This document shows positions 16,202 to 24,605 of a DNA stretch of 64,000 nucleotides, piece by piece; within the stretch, counting starts at the first letter, position 1; each line of letters opens with the position of its first letter. The DNA lies in assembly GCA_021730945.1 (NCBI GenBank), contig JAKFYH010000046.1, positions 1-64,000 of the forward strand, in the 5' to 3' direction. The position numbers and the translations under genes are program-made. This stretch comes from Acidobacteriota bacterium. GTDB taxonomy: Bacteria; Acidobacteriota; Vicinamibacteria; Vicinamibacterales; UBA2999. The notes beneath the pieces are model-generated. The model was not told where the DNA came from, ran no database searches, and was given only the letters and a program-made list of their open reading frames with translations.

Positions 16202-18903
16202 GGCCGCGCCGCCTGCGGAATGGTGACCCATGCCGCCAGGCGGCGAACGTCATCACTGGCCGCGTCGACGGCTGAGGGGCGAAAGCCGGCGCCCGATTGC
16301 AGCGTCAGCACCCAGGGCCCTGCGGCGGGCAGCGGCGGAAGGGTCACGGACTGTTCCTGCCCTGGCTCGAGCACCAGCCGGGCCGACCAGTCGCCGGCCG
16401 ACAAGCCGATCGACGTCGCCACGGCTCCTGCCCGCACGACGATTGCCGGTACTGCATCGCTGGCGGAGGTCCGGTCGCGATCGATGACGACCACCGCCGT
16501 GCCGTTGGCTCTTGTCCAGAAGCCAGTTGGTTCAAGGTAAACCTGTTCATCGAAAGCAAACACTCTTGAGGCGCCGTAGCGCGCCGCGCGCAGGGCCTTG
16601 CGCCCAGCGGAGTTTGCCGCGCGTACCACTGAAGTTGGGCGCAGCGTCACCCGGGAAGCACCAGTCGACTCGCCACCGCCGCGAATCGTCAACGAGGCCA
16701 CGTCGACCGGCAGGCGTACGGTGGCGGCCGCCAGGCCCGGCGCCGCGGCTGCGAACGACCACTGCTCGAGTGGCGCATCGTTACGTCCAAGCACCATCGT
16801 GACGGCGCCAACTGGCGGCGGACCCGAGAGGAGCACCTCGTAGTCTCCCGCCGGCACGGCGGCGGCGCGCAACAGGGTCGGCTCACCCGCTCGCGGCGCC
16901 GATCGGTCGGTCGATCCGAAAGTGGCCAGTCGCAGGAACTCCTCACCCGACACCATCCGGAAGGGCCTGACCCGCATGTATTCCGGCTGCCACAGGTGGC
17001 GAACCGCGGTCAGCGCCGCGATCTGCGACCGGCTCGAGGTGACGACGAGGCGATCGTGACTGGCCCACACCACGGCGGTGGCGGCCATGAAGCCGGCGGC
17101 CGACAACGCCACTACCACGGTCCATCGAGTCGCCATCGACATCGCGGGCTTCCCGACTCCGGCGCGAGCAAAAGCGGCGACCAGCAGCCCCGCCGCCAAC
17201 CACACCGCTCCATCCCGCACGGCGCCGAGTGCGGCATCGCGGTGCACACTCGGAAACGCGAGCGCCAGGTCGACCGACGGCGACAACCAGCTCAGGGCGA
17301 GGTCGAAGCCGCTGCGGTCGCTGTACAGCAGACGTCCGCCCTCAACAAAGGCGCGTGGCCACACCAGCAGAAGGCTGGTGAACAGCAGAACCAGTGTGAA
17401 CGTCCGTCCCGATGCGGACTGCCGTGGCCACCACGCCGCCAGCGGCAATGCCGCAAGCGGCATGACCGACACGAGGAACCGCGCCGGCGCACTGATCCCA
17501 CCCCACCACATCGCGTAGCTGGCTGTGACCAGCACGTACGGCACGACGATGATCGCCAACTCGCCCATCAGCCGCGGGATACGACGGGCCAGAGCGAGCG
17601 ACGCCAACAGCGCGATGCCGTAGACCGGCGCAGTGGAAATCAATCCGAATTGCTGATCCCCCAGCAGGCCGGTCAGGCCGCGGCCCACGTACGCGAGCGC
17701 CGACCCGGTATCAGGGCCGTACGGTGCCGACGGATTGGGGGTGTGCCAGATCCACCAGAAGTAACCGAACCACATGGCGGCGGCAAACGCCGGCACCGTG
17801 CCCAACGCGATGAGGAGGCCACGGCGATCGGCGCGGGTCATGAAACGAGCCGCAAGGCAGAGCCCGATGGTGCCGGCAAGGATGGCAAAACGAGTGTGCA
17901 ACCAGGGCAGCAAGGACAGCCCGGCACCGACCACCCAGACACGCGCACGAGAGACAGGCTGGAGCGCCTCCAGGCGGACAAGTATTCCGACTCCGGCGAT
18001 GACGACCAGGGCCGCCGGCGCGTCAGGGTAAATCGCAAAAGCGTGGAACAGGAACGGCGAGGTCAAGAAGACGGCCGCCCACGCCGCCCACGCCCCGGCC
18101 ACGCTGGCCGAGAGCCACCACGCCGTCGTCCAGGTCAGCACCGACGCAACTACCACCAGGAGTACGACGGTCGCCACGGCCCCCGGATAGCCGGCAAGGG
18201 CAAACGCCGGCAAGACGATCGCCGAGAGGCCCGGGGCGTGAATCGAGTAGATCTGGCCGTCGGCGCCTCGTCTCATGAAGTCGGGCCGGAGCCGGCCGGC
18301 GAAATACGAGAGGTAGTCGCCGCGGTCGTGGTTGTTCTCGATCTGCAGGTCGGCGTCAGCGAGCAAGCTCTGCGTGATGACCAGATAATGCGGCTCATCG
18401 CCGCCAGGAACGACGGACCGAACTGACGCGAACACGGTGACCGCGGCGACCAGGGTCAGTCCGCCGGCCAGTCGAGGCGCCAATCGCGGATCGGTCACGA
18501 GTTGCTGGAGCCTCGGCGGAACGGCCGGCCCGGCGGCGACCACAAGCCCAACCAGTACCGCCAGCCATACGGCCGCTTCCATTGGTCCCTCCCAGATCAG
18601 GAAGACGGCTGGAATGGAGCCCGGAAGAAAAGGCAACCACAGGAGGGCGACCAAGGCGAGCGGCCACAGCCGAGCCATCGAGACTTTGGCGACCCGGGCC
18701 ACAATTGCGCTGCCGAAGGTCAGGGCCGCCAGCAGCCACCACCCCGGTAGGGCGAACGCCCGCCCCATCGTCTCTGGGTTGATGACGGCCATGGTGCCGA
18801 GCGAAACCCAGGCCGACGCCCCTGCCAGGGCAGCCAACCCCAAGGCGCCCCAGCGCACGCCGCCCGTGGCCACCGGCGGCGCGTTCTGTAATTGCGATGT
18901 CAT
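16198..18903 (-). CDS. large polytopic membrane protein, GT-C glycosyltransferase-like
   Basis: 901 residues from the ATG at 18903. The first 600 contain a dozen or more hydrophobic segments with an acidic loop GGDEPHYLVITQSLL near residue 150 and RRGADGQIYSIHA near residue 190. The last 270 are soluble and beta-rich, probably periplasmic. The motifs parallel the 643-aa protein at 8440-10371. Likely a lipid-linked sugar transferase or a membrane enzyme of glycan assembly; no family name is certain. Longer readings upstream lack hydrophobic character and enter the divergent leader. Confidence 0.7.
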   Translation of the reverse strand: MTSQLQNAPPVATGGVRWGALGLAALAGASAWVSLGTMAVINPETMGRAFALPGWWLLAALTFGSAIVARVAKVSMARLWPLALVALLWLPFLPGSIPAVFLIWEGPMEAAVWLAVLVGLVVAAGPAVPPRLQQLVTDPRLAPRLAGGLTLVAAVTVFASVRSVVPGGDEPHYLVITQSLLADADLQIENNHDRGDYLSYFAGRLRPDFMRRGADGQIYSIHAPGLSAIVLPAFALAGYPGAVATVVLLVVVASVLTWTTAWWLSASVAGAWAAWAAVFLTSPFLFHAFAIYPDAPAALVVIAGVGILVRLEALQPVSRARVWVVGAGLSLLPWLHTRFAILAGTIGLCLAARFMTRADRRGLLIALGTVPAFAAAMWFGYFWWIWHTPNPSAPYGPDTGSALAYVGRGLTGLLGDQQFGLISTAPVYGIALLASLALARRIPRLMGELAIIVVPYVLVTASYAMWWGGISAPARFLVSVMPLAALPLAAWWPRQSASGRTFTLVLLFTSLLLVWPRAFVEGGRLLYSDRSGFDLALSWLSPSVDLALAFPSVHRDAALGAVRDGAVWLAAGLLVAAFARAGVGKPAMSMATRWTVVVALSAAGFMAATAVVWASHDRLVVTSSRSQIAALTAVRHLWQPEYMRVRPFRMVSGEEFLRLATFGSTDRSAPRAGEPTLLRAAAVPAGDYEVLLSGPPPVGAVTMVLGRNDAPLEQWSFAAAAPGLAAATVRLPVDVASLTIRGGGESTGASRVTLRPTSVVRAANSAGRKALRAARYGASRVFAFDEQVYLEPTGFWTRANGTAVVVIDRDRTSASDAVPAIVVRAGAVATSIGLSAGDWSARLVLEPGQEQSVTLPPLPAAGPWVLTLQSGAGFRPSAVDAASDDVRRLAAWVTIPQAARP

Positions 18904-18960
18904 TCCTGATCGCTCACATTCTGGCGCATCTGCAGAACTGAAGGGAAAAAACGCCGATGG

Positions 18961-19059
18961 CGCTGGCTGAGCCTTTGCAAGTGAGGCGCCAGCGACCGGG
19001 CTCGCCCCGGGGCTTACGCCGTGTGCCAAATGGAGCACGCCCGAGCGGAGGTGTAAAGC
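18961..19059 (+). promoter_or_regulatory. possible structured leader of lipoprotein gene
   Basis: The 200 bp between the divergent starts contain several complementary segments on the plus strand. CGCTGGC/GCCAGCG (18961-18967 with 18988-18994) pairs perfectly. GCTTACGCC (19012-19020) can pair with GGTGTAAAGC (19050-19059) around an inner GTGTGC/GCACGC hairpin. No known riboswitch class was recognised, and GC-rich DNA forms hairpins easily, so this is tentative. Confidence 0.3.
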
Positions 19060-19103
19060 TGCCAGCGGCCCATGCCGATAAACCAGGCGGCGAGGAACAG
19101 GAA

Positions 19104-20285
19104 ATGGTGATTCTGCGAGGCGGACGGATCGTAGTGACAGCGGCAGCCCTCCTGGGCCTGGTGGCATGTGAGGCGGCCAAGAGTGCCAACCCCACGGCCC
19201 CGAGTGTCGCAGGCCCCATCCCGGGGGTGTCGATCACCGCCCCCAAGCCGCTTGAGCCGGGCACTGGGGTCACCTTGACCGCCCAGTCGACACCCGTCAC
19301 GCTGCTGATTGAGAATGCCGGTTCGTCCGGCCCGCGCGAGCTCTGGATACAAGTCGAGGTGGCGGCTGACGTCAACTTTGCCCAGGTGGTCCACCAGGCC
19401 GATCGGGTGCAGCCCGGCCCCGATGGGCGCACGGCTTACCAGCTTCCCGAGCCGCTCGGCGCGGGGTTCACATACTTTTGGCGGTCGCGTGCCGCCGACG
19501 GCGCCAACACCGGCCCCTACTCGAGCGTGGCAAGCTTCACCGTGGTCCCGCCGGTAGTCATCGATACGCCCACGCCGCTGGAGCCGACCGGAGCGCTGAG
19601 CAGCAATCGGCCAACCTTTCGCGTCCGCAATGCCACCGTCTCCGGCACTACCGGCGTCGTCTATCGGTTCCACGTATCGACGACCGCCGACATGACCGCG
19701 ACCACGGCGCTGGTGACGGCGACGCCGGGGTCCGATGGACACACGACGATGTCGCTCGGTGAGTTGCCGTACAACACCACGTTTTACTGGCGCGTGCATG
19801 GAACCGACGGCGGCGTGCAATCGGCGCCCTCGGGAGTGGTCAGCTTCCGCACACCAGCTCCGCCGGTGGTCGTGACGCCGTCGCCAACCCCACCCAGTGC
19901 CGCGGGGCCGATTGGCGGCGCGCGTACCATTTCTGCGCAAGAGGCGATGCAGATCATCAAGGGGGTTCACGACGCCGAAGGCTGGAACCTGGGTGGCAGT
20001 TCGTCGCGTGACACGCGGATCAACTTCATCAAGCGCGCGGTGGCGGTGGTGCACTTCGGTCACTCGCAGTACAACCGCAGTGGCCCGGATTCGAACTGGT
20101 GCATCAAGGACGCCGGCGATGGCCGTCCGATTTCCGACGATGTGATCGTGCGCTGCAACACCCGCGACGCCTACGACCTGATCGTCGGCGCCGGCGGCAA
20201 CGGCTATGCCTGGCACGTGGATCCGATTGGCATCCTGCCGGGCAACCAGAACGTCTACCCGCCGCCCCGCTCGTCACTGCCATAG
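19104..20285 (+). CDS. lipoprotein with two beta-sandwich repeats and a novel C-terminal domain (A)
   Basis: 393 residues. The lipobox LLGLVAC near residue 18 marks a lipoprotein. Two fibronectin/Ig-like repeats follow (each ending in a TTFYWRVHG or FTYFWRSRA strand), then a Pro/Thr linker (PSPTPPSAAGP). Residues 271-393 form a compact domain shared with the lipoprotein at 22919: RDTRINFI, GPDSNWCIKDAGDGRP, SDDVIVRCNTR, GAGGNGY, QNVYPP. Two cysteines are invariant. The function of this domain is unknown to me. The ATG at 19104 is preceded by GAGGAACAGG. It sits among GT-C and glycan genes. Confidence 0.8.
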   Translation: MVILRGGRIVVTAAALLGLVACEAAKSANPTAPSVAGPIPGVSITAPKPLEPGTGVTLTAQSTPVTLLIENAGSSGPRELWIQVEVAADVNFAQVVHQADRVQPGPDGRTAYQLPEPLGAGFTYFWRSRAADGANTGPYSSVASFTVVPPVVIDTPTPLEPTGALSSNRPTFRVRNATVSGTTGVVYRFHVSTTADMTATTALVTATPGSDGHTTMSLGELPYNTTFYWRVHGTDGGVQSAPSGVVSFRTPAPPVVVTPSPTPPSAAGPIGGARTISAQEAMQIIKGVHDAEGWNLGGSSSRDTRINFIKRAVAVVHFGHSQYNRSGPDSNWCIKDAGDGRPISDDVIVRCNTRDAYDLIVGAGGNGYAWHVDPIGILPGNQNVYPPPRSSLP

Positions 20286-20324
20286 CCATCGGCGCCACGG
20301 CACTTTTTGATAAAGTACCGTGAC

Positions 20325-21911
20325 GTGACCATTTCCGACCGCGAACTCAAGCGACCACCGTCGCTCGACTTCGCGGTCGTCGCCATCACCCTCCTGGCCG
20401 TCGCCTTCCGCCTCTACCGCATCGACTTCCCCATGGTCGATGGGCACAGCTGGCGCCAGATCACCAACGCTGACATCGCGAGGCATTTCGCCGAAGGCTC
20501 GCTCAACCTGTTCGTGCCCCGCGTGTCGTGGGGCGGCCTTAACGGCGTGGTCGGCATGGAGTTCCCCCTCCTGCAGTACATCACCGGTCTGCTGTGGATA
20601 GTGACGACGGAGTTGCACTGGGTGGCGCGCCTGGTGTCGCTGGCCTTCTCGGTGGCCGGTGTGGTGGCCATCTACCACCTGGGAACGCGGCTCTACGGCC
20701 GTCCGGCCGGCCGCGCTGCGGCGTTTCTGCTGGCCGTGTCGCCGAGTGCCGTGTACTTCGGGCGCAGCCTCCTGTCAGACACGCCGATGATGACCTTCAT
20801 GATTGGCGCGGTGCTGGCGTGGGATCGCTACTTCGATCGTCCGACGCCCACCCGTGCTGGTGTGGCCACGCTGCTGACCATGCTGGGTGCGCTGGTGAAG
20901 TTGCCGGCGATTCTCGTCGCCGCACCGATCGTCGGCCTGGCGTGGTCGCGCCGGCGCTGGGCGGGCGTTTTTGATCGGACCCTGCTGGCTGCCGGCCTCG
21001 TGAGCCTGGCCGGCGTGGTGGCGTGGTACTTCTATGCCGATCGGATCTACCTCGAGACCGGCCTGACGCAAGCGGTCTTCCGGCCGTCAGGCACGTACCC
21101 GCAGACTCTCGCCCCCGGTGCCATCTACGCCTCGGTTTCTCATTTCGCGACCTTCGACCGGTTGAGCAGCATCGAATTCTGGCGCGAGATCCTGGTGCGG
21201 TTCTGGCTCCTGCACCTGACGCCGCTTGGGGTCCTGGCCGCGGCCCTGGCGATCCCGGCGCTGTGGCGCTCCGGCGCGGGCGCCGTCGTCGGCCTGTGGC
21301 TGCTGGGAGGCGCGGCGCTGCTGGTCGTCTCGGCCGAAGGGCAATACCAGCACGAGTTTCATCAGCTACCGTTCCTGCCGCCGCTCTTCCTGGCGTTCGG
21401 TGTCGGCGCGGCGCGGGCGTTCGACGGGACGTACCTGACGGGACTGCTCAAAGTCCGCTACGCCCCAGCGATCGCCGCGGCTGGCCTGGTGGCGGTGGCG
21501 GTGGCGTCGTTTCTGACATCGGGGGTGCGGCCCAATCTCTATCGCGTGACTCGCGAGTACGCTCCGGCCGACCTGTTCATCCATTTTGGCAACGCGATCC
21601 AGGCCCGGGTGCCGCCCGATGCCCTCATCGTCACCGTGGACTACCAGCGAGGCGGCGCCAACTCGCCCATGCTGCTCTTCTTTGCTCGACGGCAGGGCTG
21701 GAGCTTCGATGACTATTCCATCTCGCCTGTCGTGATCGAGAACCTGCGTGCCCATCATGGCGCGCAGTTTTTTGCCACGGTCATCCGCCATGACCTCGAA
21801 CGTCAGCGGGTGGCGGTGATGGACTATTTGGCGCAGTTCGAAACGGTGCCGACACCGCCGGAGGCCGACCAACTATTGCTGGTCGACCTGCGGCGGCGCC
21901 GACAAGATTAG
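20325..21911 (+). CDS. GT-C (family 39-type) glycosyltransferase
   Basis: 528 residues with about ten membrane segments. The first external loop carries VDGHSWRQITNADIARHF, similar to the acidic loop of PMT/ArnT-like enzymes that use polyprenyl-phosphate sugars. PSAVYFGRSLLSDTPMMTF near residue 150 is also typical. The C terminus is a soluble periplasmic segment. I favour the GTG at 20325; a TTG at 20307 is in frame. Follows lipoprotein A by 39 bp on the same strand and converges with a barrel gene 22 bp away. Confidence 0.8.
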   Translation: MTISDRELKRPPSLDFAVVAITLLAVAFRLYRIDFPMVDGHSWRQITNADIARHFAEGSLNLFVPRVSWGGLNGVVGMEFPLLQYITGLLWIVTTELHWVARLVSLAFSVAGVVAIYHLGTRLYGRPAGRAAAFLLAVSPSAVYFGRSLLSDTPMMTFMIGAVLAWDRYFDRPTPTRAGVATLLTMLGALVKLPAILVAAPIVGLAWSRRRWAGVFDRTLLAAGLVSLAGVVAWYFYADRIYLETGLTQAVFRPSGTYPQTLAPGAIYASVSHFATFDRLSSIEFWREILVRFWLLHLTPLGVLAAALAIPALWRSGAGAVVGLWLLGGAALLVVSAEGQYQHEFHQLPFLPPLFLAFGVGAARAFDGTYLTGLLKVRYAPAIAAAGLVAVAVASFLTSGVRPNLYRVTREYAPADLFIHFGNAIQARVPPDALIVTVDYQRGGANSPMLLFFARRQGWSFDDYSISPVVIENLRAHHGAQFFATVIRHDLERQRVAVMDYLAQFETVPTPPEADQLLLVDLRRRRQD

Positions 21912-21933
21912 GGCCGGACGGCCCGGCGGCAGG

Positions 21934-22689
21934 CTAGAAGCGGATGCGGGCGCCGAAGCCGAACTGCAAGCCACCGATCGTGGTGTCCACGTCGCTGACC
22001 AGCAGGCGGACGTTGCTCTTGGCGCTGGTGTAACGGATAAACCCGCCGGCACCCAGGCGAATGCTGTCGTTCTGCCAGAGCATGTAAGTGGCATCGGCGG
22101 CCACGTTGAAGCCGGTGGCGCTGCGCTTCTGGGTTACCACCGCCGGCGCTACGACCACTTCCGTGAAGGTCCCGCCCCGCTCGGCAATCACCACGTCGCT
22201 GACGACATCCTGCTGCAGGCGGAAGAACGAGGGCCCGCCTGAAACCAGCACGTCGATCTTGGTTGTGACCGGAATGATCCAGCCCAGGCTGATGTGGGTG
22301 GCGTTCTCCTTGCGGTACAAGCCGCTGGCCTTGGCGTCGAAGGTCCGCGAGCGGTTGAAGAACACCGGGTGCGGGACCGTGCCGGTCAGGATCGACTCGG
22401 AGGTATTGGTTTCCTGGTGATAGCTCAACCCGACTGTGAAGTTCTTCACGACGCGGTAGTCGATTCCGCCGCCAAACAGGCTGCCTGATGTCCACGAAGC
22501 CGCCGCGTTGGTCGTGGCCGGCTCGTCATACAACGTGTACTGCTTGGAATCGGCAGACTCAGTCGATCCGGATTCCACGCCAAATCCGATATTCAGGTAG
22601 ACGCGGTCGGCAGGCGTGCCCTGCGCGAAAGCCGCGTGCGACCCACCAACTAACACGCCCAACACCAATCCCGCTACGAGTTTTCGCAT
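21934..22689 (-). CDS. outer-membrane beta-barrel protein
   Basis: 251 residues with a signal peptide (LVAGLVLGVLVGGSHAAFAQ) and a C-terminal GFGARIRF that ends in Phe, the usual barrel-assembly signal. Alternating strands (VYLNIGFGVESG, FTVGLSYHQETN, IDVLVSGGPSFF) fit an eight-stranded OmpA/OmpW-size barrel. Substrate unknown. ATG at 22689; an in-frame GTG lies 9 bp upstream. Divergent from lipoprotein B, with 229 bp between the starts. Confidence 0.78.
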   Translation of the reverse strand: MRKLVAGLVLGVLVGGSHAAFAQGTPADRVYLNIGFGVESGSTESADSKQYTLYDEPATTNAAASWTSGSLFGGGIDYRVVKNFTVGLSYHQETNTSESILTGTVPHPVFFNRSRTFDAKASGLYRKENATHISLGWIIPVTTKIDVLVSGGPSFFRLQQDVVSDVVIAERGGTFTEVVVAPAVVTQKRSATGFNVAADATYMLWQNDSIRLGAGGFIRYTSAKSNVRLLVSDVDTTIGGLQFGFGARIRF

Positions 22690-22828
22690 CGTGTCCACTG
22701 CTCCGAATCAAGGGGTCCCAAGGAAACCCAAACGACTAATCCTAGCACGGTGCAAGACTGTAAATGCCAGCTAAATTCTACAAAACAGGGATGTTCTGGC
22801 AGTTGAGCTTAGGGATTTGACCAACCTT

Positions 22829-22837
22829 TGCTATACT
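22829..22837 (+). promoter_or_regulatory. extended -10 promoter of lipoprotein B
   Basis: TGCTATACT at 22829-22837 is a TGn-extended -10 element. The -35 at 17 bp spacing (TTAGGG) is weak. It would give a leader of about 75 nt ending in an AGGAG ribosome site before the ATG at 22919. Confidence 0.5.
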
Positions 22838-22918
22838 GTCGCCCGTAACTCTACCGAGGCACCACCTCCCAGCGGCGATGCGCTAGGTGTCTTTGTCAGG
22901 GTGAGGAGAATCGAATTG

Positions 22919-23797
22919 ATGAAGTCCGCGTCCTGGGTCGCCCTCACGGCGGCTCTTGTTTTCGGTGTGTCCTGCTCCGGCACGCCCATGTCCCCGACCT
23001 CGCCCTCGGCTACGACCGGCGGCACGTTGTCTGCCGGCCCGGATGGAGCCACTATCAAGGTGACCCCTCCCGGCCTCGTGTCCCCGTATGACAGCGAGCG
23101 GATTGAAGGCCGACGGCCGACGTTTGTCTGGACCAATTCCACCGGCATCCACACGTCGGTCGGCTTCTTCTACGAGCTGGAAGTCGTCGACTTCAGCGAT
23201 CAGTTACTGTACGCGCGAACCCTGGGCGAGAGCCTGGGTAGCGGCTCGCACGCGATGGAGATCGACCTCGCGTATGACACGCCGTACGCGTGGCGCATTC
23301 GCGCCGGCCTCGAGGCCGAGCGTGGCCCCTGGTCGGTGTGGGGCATCTTCCGCACCGCCAACGCCCCGGTCGTCGTCGCTACGCCTACGCCCACGCCCAC
23401 CGGCGGCACCATTGGCCCCGCACGAACGATGAGCTTCGAAGAGGTCTACCAGACCATTCTCAGCATTCACAATGGTGGGCGATTCAATCTCGGCGGTAAC
23501 TCGACCCGCGACTATCGGGTGAACTTCATCTTCGGCGCCGTGGCGGCCGTGGCCTACGGGCACGCGCGCTGGAACCCGGCAGGCCCCGATTCGAATTGGT
23601 GTGTCAAGGATGCCGGCGGTGGCCGGCCGCCATCAGATGACGTCGTCGTTCGCTGCAATACGCGGGAAGCGTGGGACTTGATCAGTGGCGCCGGCGGCAA
23701 TGGGTATGGCTTTCACCGCGACTACCTGGGCATCCTGCCCAATTCGCAGAACGTCTATCCTCCGGGACGCGGCGCCCTCGCGTTCATCCCGAACTGA
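22919..23797 (+). CDS. lipoprotein with one beta-sandwich repeat and the shared C-terminal domain (B)
   Basis: 292 residues. Lipobox region VFGVSCSG near residue 19, one Ig-like repeat (FFYELEVVDFSD ... YAWRIRAG), a TPTPTPTGG linker, then residues 166-292 closely matching the C-terminal domain of the lipoprotein at 19104. By hand about 76 of 119 aligned positions are identical: RDYRVNFI, GPDSNWCVKDAGGGRPPSDD, VVVRCNTR, GAGGNGY, QNVYPP. The N-terminal parts are far less similar. Start chosen at the ATG after GTGAGGAGAATCGAATTG. Followed by an intrinsic terminator. Confidence 0.82.
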   Translation: MKSASWVALTAALVFGVSCSGTPMSPTSPSATTGGTLSAGPDGATIKVTPPGLVSPYDSERIEGRRPTFVWTNSTGIHTSVGFFYELEVVDFSDQLLYARTLGESLGSGSHAMEIDLAYDTPYAWRIRAGLEAERGPWSVWGIFRTANAPVVVATPTPTPTGGTIGPARTMSFEEVYQTILSIHNGGRFNLGGNSTRDYRVNFIFGAVAAVAYGHARWNPAGPDSNWCVKDAGGGRPPSDDVVVRCNTREAWDLISGAGGNGYGFHRDYLGILPNSQNVYPPGRGALAFIPN

Positions 23798-23822
23798 GGC
23801 ACGACGCGGTCAACGCTGTGCG

Positions 23823-23856
23823 GGGGTGAGGGCCATAGGGCCGTCACCCCTCTTTC
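23823..23856 (+). terminator. intrinsic terminator after lipoprotein B
   Basis: Perfect arms GGGGTGA (23823-23829) and TCACCCC (23844-23850), with an inner GGCC/GGCC helix, followed by TCTTTC. It abuts the next ATG. Confidence 0.7.
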
Positions 23857-24600
23857 ATGTACACTCAAATTTGCGTGGCTGAGCCGTCCACCTTCTACAA
23901 GTCGTTTTCAGAAAAGAAGCTGACCACCTATGGCAGCTCGCGGCGCGGCCGCATTGAGCAGCACCGGCTGGCATTGCTTCATCGTTTCCGGCCAGCGCCG
24001 GGCCAGATGGTCGAGGTCGGCCCCGGCCACGGGACGCTCGCCGAACAAGCCGTCGAAGCCGGATGGCAGTACACCGCCATCGAGGCCAGTCCCATCCTGA
24101 TCGAGGTGCTGCGAGCCAAGGGCCTGACCGTCATCGAGTCGTGGGCCCCGCCCATTCCGGTGCCCGACGCCAGCACCGACGTGGTGTACGCCGATCAGGT
24201 GCTCGAACACATGAGCGGCATCGACGCGGCCCGCTCGTTCACCGCCGAGGCGCTGCGGGCGCTCCGGCCAGGCGGCGTGCTGTTCGTGGTGGTGCCCGAC
24301 TATCTCAAGGAACGCACGTTCTTCTGGGACGTCGACTACACGCATAACTTCGTGACCACCGAACGGCGGGTCAGGCAGTTGTTCAACGACGGCGGTTTTG
24401 AGATCCAGCATGTGGAGCGCGGTATCGGCATGGCCACCGGGCTGGCTCGCGATGCCCTGGCCGCCGGTGCGCTGCTGGTCAACCTGCCGGGCCTGGACGC
24501 GCTGTCGCGCTACACCGGCACCGTCGACCTGCTTTTCAGAGTGCGCAAGAACCTGTTTGAGACGCTCACCTTCGTAGCCAGGAAACCGTCCGCCGGGTAG
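23857..24600 (+). CDS. class I SAM methyltransferase
   Basis: 247 residues. Motif I is VEVGPGHGTLAEQA near residue 52; then TAIEASP (acidic residue for ribose), DVVYADQVLEHM and LRPGGVLFVVVPDY. The KSFSEKKLTTYGSSRRGRIE start is common in glycan-locus methyltransferases, but the substrate is not assignable. The ATG is directly after the terminator T-tract with no Shine-Dalgarno; a GTG at 23875 is a plausible alternative. Followed 5 bp later by the flippase-like gene. Confidence 0.82.
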   Translation: MYTQICVAEPSTFYKSFSEKKLTTYGSSRRGRIEQHRLALLHRFRPAPGQMVEVGPGHGTLAEQAVEAGWQYTAIEASPILIEVLRAKGLTVIESWAPPIPVPDASTDVVYADQVLEHMSGIDAARSFTAEALRALRPGGVLFVVVPDYLKERTFFWDVDYTHNFVTTERRVRQLFNDGGFEIQHVERGIGMATGLARDALAAGALLVNLPGLDALSRYTGTVDLLFRVRKNLFETLTFVARKPSAG

Positions 24601-24605
24601 CCGCA

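Noticed and set aside
18957-19103. cyclic-di-GMP (GEMM) riboswitch before lipoprotein A
   Set aside because: A GTAAAGC segment recalls the GEMM core, but the GNRA tetraloop, its receptor and the flanking GGC/GCC pattern are not there.
20325-21911. O-antigen ligase or Wzy polymerase
   Set aside because: The DGHSWRQ first-loop motif and helix layout fit GT39-type transferases better; no WaaL/Wzy pattern is visible.
22817-22837. TTGACC/TATACT as a standard -35/-10 pair
   Set aside because: The gap is only 9 bp. The TGn-extended -10 is the better reading.
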